From the NCBI GenBank assembly GCA_021779775.1, contig JAJYAB010000049.1, positions 1 to 9,567 on the forward strand: a DNA stretch of 9,567 bases, in the 5' to 3' direction. Of the stretch, positions 5,452-9,567 are shown piece after piece. A program made the position numbers and the translations under genes. The notes beneath the pieces are model-generated. The model did no database searches. It saw only the letters and a program-made list of their open reading frames with translations, and had not been told where the DNA came from. The DNA comes from Actinomycetes bacterium. GTDB lineage: Bacteria > Actinomycetota > Acidimicrobiia > Acidimicrobiales > UBA8190. Positions within the stretch are counted from its first letter, which is position 1. Each line of letters starts with the position of its first letter.

Positions 5452-7389
5452 CTAGCCTGTGGGGACTTGCCCGGGCTGGCCGGCCTGCTGGGCGAATTGG
5501 GTCTGGTAGAGCTCGGTGTAGACGCCGCCGGCGGCCAGCAGGCTGTCGTGGTGTCCCCGCTCGACGATGCGACCGCCCACCACGACGAGGATGAGATCGG
5601 CGTCGCGCACGGTCGACAGCCGATGTGCGATGACCAGGGAGGTCCTTCCGGCCAGCGCCCGCCGCAGCGCCACCTGCACGGCCACCTCCGATTCGGAGTC
5701 GAGGTGGGCGGTGGCCTCGTCGAGCACCACCACGTCGGGAGCCTTCAGCAGCAGGCGGGCGATGGCGATCCGCTGCTTCTCCCCGCCCGACAGCCGGTAC
5801 CCACGGTCGCCGACCATCGTGTCGAGGCCGTCGGGGAGCGATCGGACGAGGGGGGCGATCTGCGCTGCCTGCAACGCCGCCCAGAGCTGCTCGTCGTCGG
5901 CTTCGGGGCAGGCGTAGCGGAGGTTCTCGCGGATCGTCTCGTGGAACAGGTGGGCGTCCTGGGTGACGACGCCGATCCGCTGCCGCAGGGAATCGAGTGT
6001 TGCCTGCCGGACGTCGACCCCGTTCACCCGGACCGATCCCCGTCGCACGTCGTACAGCCGGGGGACCAGATGGCTGATGGTTGTCTTTCCCGCGCCTGAC
6101 GGCCCGACCAGAGCGACCAGCTGGCCCGGCTCTGCCCGGAACGAGACGTCGAACAGCACCTGGTTCGACGGGGCGGTATCGAGCACGGCCACCGATTCCA
6201 ACGAGGCGAGCGACACCTCGTTGGGCGCGGGGTAGCGGAAGTCGACGTGGTCGAGCTCGACGGTGGCCGGACCGGATGGCAGCGGCACGGCACCGGGTGT
6301 CTCGTCGATCATGGGAGGCAGGTCGAGCACCTCGAACACCCGGTCGAACGACACGAGGGCGGTCATGATGTCGACCTGCACGTTGGAGAGGGCCGTCAGC
6401 GGGCCGTAGAGGCGGTTCAGGTAGGCGGTCAGCGCCACGACCGTGCCGATCATCAGCGTGCCGTTGGCCGCCAGCACACCGCCCCACCCGTACACCAGGG
6501 CAGTGGCCAGCGACGCGGTGAGCAGCAGCGATGCCATGAACACCCGGGTGTACATGGCCTGGGTGACGCCGATGTCGCGGACGCGCCCGGCTCGCTCGGC
6601 GAACGAGCGGGTCTCGCTCTCCGGGTGCCCGAACAGCTTCACCAGCATGGCACCCGACACGTTGAACCGCTCGGTCATGGTCGTGTTCATCTGGGCGTTG
6701 AGCGCGTAGCCCTCGCGGGTCAACGACTGGATCCGCCGCCCGACCCAGCGTGCCGGCAAGACGAACACGGGCAGCATGACCAATGCGACCAGCGTGATGG
6801 ACCACGACAGGTAGAACATGGCGCCGAGCACGATGGCCACGCCGATGACGTTGCTGACCACGGAGGACAGCGTGTCGGTGAACGCCTGCTGGGCGCCGAG
6901 CACGTCGTTGTTGAGCCGGGTGACGAGCGCACCGGTCTGCGTCCGCACGAAGAAGGAGATGGGCATGCGTTGGATGTGCTCGAACACCCGCGACCGCATG
7001 TCGAAGATGAGCCCCTCGCCGATCCTGGCCGACACCCAGCGCTGCCACAGCGAGAGCGCAGTGTCGACCACGGCCAGCCCGGCCACCAGCCCGGCCAGGC
7101 CGACGATCAGCCGGGTGCGGTGGTGGCCGATGCCGTTGTCGATGATGGCCCGGTAGATGAGCGGGTTGGCGGCACCGATCACGGCGTCGACCACGATGAG
7201 CACCAGGAACGTACCGAGCATGCGACGGTACGGCCGGGCGAACCGGCCGATCCGGCGGACGGTGCCAGGGGTGAGCTTCTGCCGGGTGACGGCGTCGTCG
7301 CGGCGGAACGACCGCATGAGGCTCCATCCGCCCGGGCCGCCCGGGCCCGTCCCCATGGGGTTCATCGGTGCCGAGGATACCGGTCCCAC
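5452..7389 (-). CDS. ABC exporter, fused TMD-NBD half-transporter (MsbA/LmrA type)
   Basis: Seen in 645 aa: a Gly/Pro-rich N-tail with WSLMRSFRRDD (22-32), a six-helix type I exporter domain (helices near 58-78, 95-116, 172-192, 196-214, 284-306, 308-330), then one nucleotide-binding domain. ATPase motifs are complete: aromatic A-loop Tyr386, Walker A GPSGAGKTT (429-437), Q-loop Gln477, signature LSGGEKQ (533-539), Walker B VVVLDE (553-558), D-loop AHLD (561-564) and switch His589. About 20 extra residues (387-410, with SLASLESVAVLD) lie between the A-loop strand and the next strand. Known: such half-transporters dimerise in the inner membrane to export lipids or drugs. The substrate cannot be told. 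Start: GTG 7389 is the longest reading; ATG at 7365 or 7356 is also possible and affects only the tail. It lies 46 bp downstream of the permease gene and 15 bp upstream of hemolysin III. Confidence 0.95.
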   Translation of the reverse strand: MGPVSSAPMNPMGTGPGGPGGWSLMRSFRRDDAVTRQKLTPGTVRRIGRFARPYRRMLGTFLVLIVVDAVIGAANPLIYRAIIDNGIGHHRTRLIVGLAGLVAGLAVVDTALSLWQRWVSARIGEGLIFDMRSRVFEHIQRMPISFFVRTQTGALVTRLNNDVLGAQQAFTDTLSSVVSNVIGVAIVLGAMFYLSWSITLVALVMLPVFVLPARWVGRRIQSLTREGYALNAQMNTTMTERFNVSGAMLVKLFGHPESETRSFAERAGRVRDIGVTQAMYTRVFMASLLLTASLATALVYGWGGVLAANGTLMIGTVVALTAYLNRLYGPLTALSNVQVDIMTALVSFDRVFEVLDLPPMIDETPGAVPLPSGPATVELDHVDFRYPAPNEVSLASLESVAVLDTAPSNQVLFDVSFRAEPGQLVALVGPSGAGKTTISHLVPRLYDVRRGSVRVNGVDVRQATLDSLRQRIGVVTQDAHLFHETIRENLRYACPEADDEQLWAALQAAQIAPLVRSLPDGLDTMVGDRGYRLSGGEKQRIAIARLLLKAPDVVVLDEATAHLDSESEVAVQVALRRALAGRTSLVIAHRLSTVRDADLILVVVGGRIVERGHHDSLLAAGGVYTELYQTQFAQQAGQPGQVPTG

Positions 7390-7435
7390 CCTCCGCCCTG
7401 TCCGTGGATCTCCCTACGGCTCGGGGCAGCCGGCG

Positions 7436-8290
7436 TCAGATCTTCGTGCGATAGCGCCACACGGCGACCGGTGCCAGCACGACCAGCGCGCCGAGGCACC
7501 AGGCCAGTGCCGTCCACGTCAGGGTGCTCGTGGAGCTATGTGCCAGCACCGCCGCCTTCGGCCCGGCCATTAGCGCCCGGGCAGCGTTGATGACGACACT
7601 CACCGGCTGGTGAGTGGCGAAGCCCCGGAGCCAGCCCGGCATGGTCTGCACCGGTACCAGGGCCGACGAGGCGAACGTCAGCGGGAACAGCAGCGGGAAC
7701 GACATGACCTGGGCTGTCTCGCTGTTGGGCGCCGACAGCCCGACGATGGCGAACCCCCACGACAACGCGTAGGCGAACAGCAGGACGAGGCCCACCCCAC
7801 CGAGGAACTCGGGAACACCGGTGTGGATGCGGAAGCCTACGGCGTAGCCGATGCCCGTGGTGATGGCGACTACCACGACGTTGCGGGCCAGGTCGGCCGT
7901 CGTGCGACCCGCCAGCACGGCAGATCGGGCGATTGGCAGGGCCCGGAACCGCTCGATGAGCCCCTTCTGCAGATCCTCGGCCAAGCCGATGCTCGTGCCG
8001 ACGGAGCCGAAGGCCACCGTCTGCACGTAGATGCCCGGCATCAGGTAGTCGACGTAGGGGAGCCCGTGCGCTGCGGTGAACGCACCGAGCGCCCCCCCGA
8101 AGACGTACCGGAACAGCAGCACGAACATGACCGGTTGCACCGTGGAGAAGAAGAGCGCCTCGGGAACGCGCGCGTAGCCGATCAGGTTCCGCTTCGTGAT
8201 GGTCAGCGCATCCGACACCGCCCAGTGGATCCGGTGCTTCGCTCCGGCACCCTGCATCACTGCGCTGGCCGGGACCATGGCGATCGTCAC
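7436..8290 (-). CDS. ABC-2 type permease, DrrB-like
   Basis: Membrane subunit that pairs with the ATPase encoded just upstream to form a drug/antibiotic or lipid exporter. Seen in 284 aa: about six membrane helices (near 45-65, 84-104, 138-156, 166-186, 196-216, 259-279), the cytoplasmic segment KGLIERFRALPIARSAVLAGR (109-129) and the ABC-2 signature FASSALVPVQTMPGWLRGF (206-224) followed by HQPVS. Known: these features are typical of DrrB, the daunorubicin-resistance permease family in actinomycetes, and of related exporters. Start: GTG 8290 overlaps the ATPase stop as GTGA, and AGGAGG sits 7 nt upstream, so the start is well fixed and translation is likely coupled. The substrate is unknown; there is no biosynthetic cluster in view to suggest an antibiotic. 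Confidence 0.94.
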   Translation of the reverse strand: MTIAMVPASAVMQGAGAKHRIHWAVSDALTITKRNLIGYARVPEALFFSTVQPVMFVLLFRYVFGGALGAFTAAHGLPYVDYLMPGIYVQTVAFGSVGTSIGLAEDLQKGLIERFRALPIARSAVLAGRTTADLARNVVVVAITTGIGYAVGFRIHTGVPEFLGGVGLVLLFAYALSWGFAIVGLSAPNSETAQVMSFPLLFPLTFASSALVPVQTMPGWLRGFATHQPVSVVINAARALMAGPKAAVLAHSSTSTLTWTALAWCLGALVVLAPVAVWRYRTKI

Positions 8291-9288
8291 GAGGAAACCT
8301 CCTGCGGCGCCGGCTCGCCGGCTCGGGCCACCGGGGAACGCTCGTCGGATCCGAGCTCGGCCCGCCGTCCGGTCAGCGACAAGAAGACGTCGTCGAGGCT
8401 GGGCTCACGGATGGTGAACCCCGACGGGAGGATGCTGCCGGCGTCGAGCCGGCGTAGCGCTTCCATGGCGGACCGAGCCCCGTCGTCGACCGGAAGCTCG
8501 ACGGAACACCCGTTGCGGGCGGCGCCCCGGCCGCCGACCCCCGCCAACAGGCCGGTTGCACGGATCGCCGTCTCCTCGTCGGCCAGCGTGATGTCCAAGA
8601 CGGTCGAGCCGAGCTCGGACTTCAGCTGGCCGGGTGTCCCCTGGGCGATCACCCGGCCGTGGTCGACCACGGCGATCCGGCTGGCCAGACGGTCTGCCTC
8701 CTCCAGGTACTGGGTGGTCAGCAGCACGGTGGTGCCGCCGGCCACGAGCTGTTCGATGACCTTCCACAGGTCGTTGCGGCCATGGGGATCGAGTCCGGTC
8801 GTCGGCTCGTCGAGGAACAGCACCGGCGGACTGGCCACCAGGGCCGCCGCCAGGTCGAGCCGCCGCCGCATACCTCCCGAGTAGGTCTTGGCCGGTCGGT
8901 CGGCTGCGTCCGCCAACACGAACTGGTCGAGCATCTCTACGGCTCGCCGCTTGGCGTCCCCCTTGCCCAGGTGGTTCAGGCGGCCGACCATGGCGAGGTT
9001 CTCCCGGCCGGTCAGGTTCTCGTCGACCGCCGCGTACTGGCCGGCCAGGCCGAGGAGGCTCCGCACCGCCTGCGGCGAGCGGACCACATCGTGGCCCAGT
9101 ACCACGGCGTGCCCCTGGTCTGGCCGCAGGGTCGTCGTGAGCACCCGGACCACGGTGGTCTTGCCGGCACCGTTGGGCCCGAGCAACCCGAACACCGTGC
9201 CTTGCTCGACGGCGAAGCTGACGTTGTCGAGCGCGCGTACCGCCGGTCTGAACGTCTTTCCGACGTTTTCAACCTCGATGGCTGGCAC
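8287..9288 (-). CDS. ABC transporter ATP-binding protein, DrrA-like
   Basis: Energises export through the DrrB-like permease encoded directly downstream. Seen in 333 aa from GTG 9288 (MPAIEVENVGKTF): Walker A GPNGAGKT (37-44), Q-loop Gln84, signature YSGGMRRRLDLA (136-147), Walker B VLFLDEPTTGLD (156-167) and TTQYLEEAD (191-199), where Gln193 takes the usual switch-His place. A C-terminal extension contains EPSLDDVFLSLTGR (295-308). Known: the Gln in the H-loop, the long C-terminus and the LDDVFL motif are typical of DrrA-type drug-resistance ATPases of about 330 aa. Start: the frame is open back to a GTG at 9531, but the extra 81 residues resemble no ATPase N-terminus, and AGGGGG lies 6 nt before GTG 9288. 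First gene of the likely operon; no regulator gene is adjacent within the window. Confidence 0.94.
   Translation of the reverse strand: MPAIEVENVGKTFRPAVRALDNVSFAVEQGTVFGLLGPNGAGKTTVVRVLTTTLRPDQGHAVVLGHDVVRSPQAVRSLLGLAGQYAAVDENLTGRENLAMVGRLNHLGKGDAKRRAVEMLDQFVLADAADRPAKTYSGGMRRRLDLAAALVASPPVLFLDEPTTGLDPHGRNDLWKVIEQLVAGGTTVLLTTQYLEEADRLASRIAVVDHGRVIAQGTPGQLKSELGSTVLDITLADEETAIRATGLLAGVGGRGAARNGCSVELPVDDGARSAMEALRRLDAGSILPSGFTIREPSLDDVFLSLTGRRAELGSDERSPVARAGEPAPQEVSS
8298..8303 (-). promoter_or_regulatory. Strong ribosome binding site of the DrrB-like gene
   Basis: A perfect AGGAGG on the minus strand lies 7 nt before GTG 8290, inside the 3' end of the ATPase gene. It fixes the permease start and explains efficient reinitiation at the 4-bp overlap. 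Confidence 0.85.
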
Positions 9289-9294
9289 GGCTGA

Positions 9295-9300
9295 CCCCCT
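9295..9300 (-). promoter_or_regulatory. Ribosome binding site fixing the DrrA-like start
   Basis: AGGGGG on the minus strand is 6 nt upstream of GTG 9288. It favours this start over ATG 9327 and GTG 9531 in the same frame, neither of which would give a family-like N-terminus. Confidence 0.65.
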
Positions 9301-9325
9301 GTCGGCTCGGATGCCGAACGCAGGC

Positions 9326-9331
9326 ATCTTA
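9326..9331 (-). promoter_or_regulatory. Possible -10 element for the exporter operon
   Basis: TAAGAT on the minus strand fits TANNNT and would place the transcript start about 30 nt before GTG 9288. No good -35 is seen at 16-19 bp spacing (TACCGG at 17 bp). Many actinobacterial promoters have weak -35 boxes, so it remains plausible. If real, it lies inside the longer reading frame and argues against the 9531 start. Confidence 0.3.
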
Positions 9332-9567
9332 GAGATACGGGCGAGTGGCCGGTACCAGCCGCCGCAGACCAGCAAGTCCGACCGGTGCCTGATGACCCAG
9401 TCCTTCGTCACGGCGCGAACGGTCTGACGCGCCAGGAGGAGCGCCACCGGATCCCGACCGGGCCACGCTGGACGTCCCAGCGGGCCGTGATGCTCCATCC
9501 CGGACCCATAACGCCGCCGCTCTCCCGTCACCCGGTGTCGCCAACGCGGGAGCAGGCGCCAGATCGG

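Larger units (their letters stand above)
9289..9567. other. Region upstream of the exporter operon, no supported gene
   Basis: These 279 bp hold the Shine-Dalgarno and the possible -10 described separately. The minus frame of the ATPase stays open to 9531 (81 codons beginning MTGERRRYGS). Its content is unlike any domain I recognise and it lacks membrane or signal features. Other frames here are equally uninformative. The 5' part may belong to a gene whose bulk lies beyond the right edge, but nothing in view proves it. Confidence 0.5.

Noticed and set aside
4528..6099. 523-codon plus-strand open frame opposite the RodZ-like, PAQR and exporter genes
   Set aside because: Crosses three well-supported minus genes and gives a low-complexity Arg/Gly/Gln/His-rich product; codon-bias shadow.
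5174..7327. 717-codon minus frame overlapping the exporter and PAQR genes
   Set aside because: Arg/His/Ala-rich out-of-frame reading; the overlapping frame has all ABC motifs and PAQR signatures.
6247..8884. Long plus-strand frames (6247-7590 and 7610-8884) opposite the transporter genes
   Set aside because: Composition is charged and low complexity, no recognisable motif, fully covered by real minus-strand genes.
9289..9531. 81-residue N-terminal extension of the DrrA-like ATPase
   Set aside because: Family members begin where GTG 9288 begins, a good Shine-Dalgarno serves that codon, and the extension has no family resemblance.

Overview
The window is high-GC bacterial DNA with strong G/C bias at third codon positions and frequent GTG starts. 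It is most likely from an actinomycete-type bacterium (Actinomycetota). The evidence is a putative F420-dependent luciferase-like oxidoreductase, a DrrA/DrrB-type ABC exporter, an actinobacterial-style fused ABC exporter and a RodZ-like HTH membrane protein. The alanyl-tRNA synthetase has an 'RGKHDD' catalytic-domain segment that I associate with Acidimicrobiia-like lineages, but that class-level placement is a memory-based guess.

Left part (1-893). The N-terminal 189 codons of an F420-dependent LLM-class oxidoreductase run off the left edge on the minus strand. It is divergent from alaS. The 324-bp divergent region holds a near-perfect hairpin/palindrome, a weak promoter-like hexamer and a doubtful 54-codon minus-strand ORF that overlaps the oxidoreductase start by ATGA.

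Middle (894-3512). A complete alaS (865 aa) carries all the expected catalytic, editing and C-Ala elements. It ends 21 bp from the convergent stop of the next gene. The usual downstream partner ruvX is absent here.

Right part (3513-9288). Five minus-strand genes run in the order drrA-like ATPase, drrB-like permease, fused TMD-NBD ABC exporter, hemolysin III/PAQR membrane protein and RodZ-like HTH membrane protein. Junctions are -4, +46, +15 and +82 bp, so the first four are very probably one operon and the fifth may be co-transcribed. All five chosen starts are GTG. The first two genes encode the ATPase and membrane subunits of one exporter, the third is a self-contained exporter half-transporter, and the last two are membrane proteins of the envelope. 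No dedicated regulator gene lies inside the window. The 279 bp upstream of drrA contain a possible -10 element and a good Shine-Dalgarno, but no gene I can support.

No tRNA, rRNA, CRISPR array, insertion sequence or phage signature was seen. I found no clear new biological system. The best candidate for a functional association beyond routine annotation is the cluster of two exporters, a PAQR protein and a RodZ-like protein.
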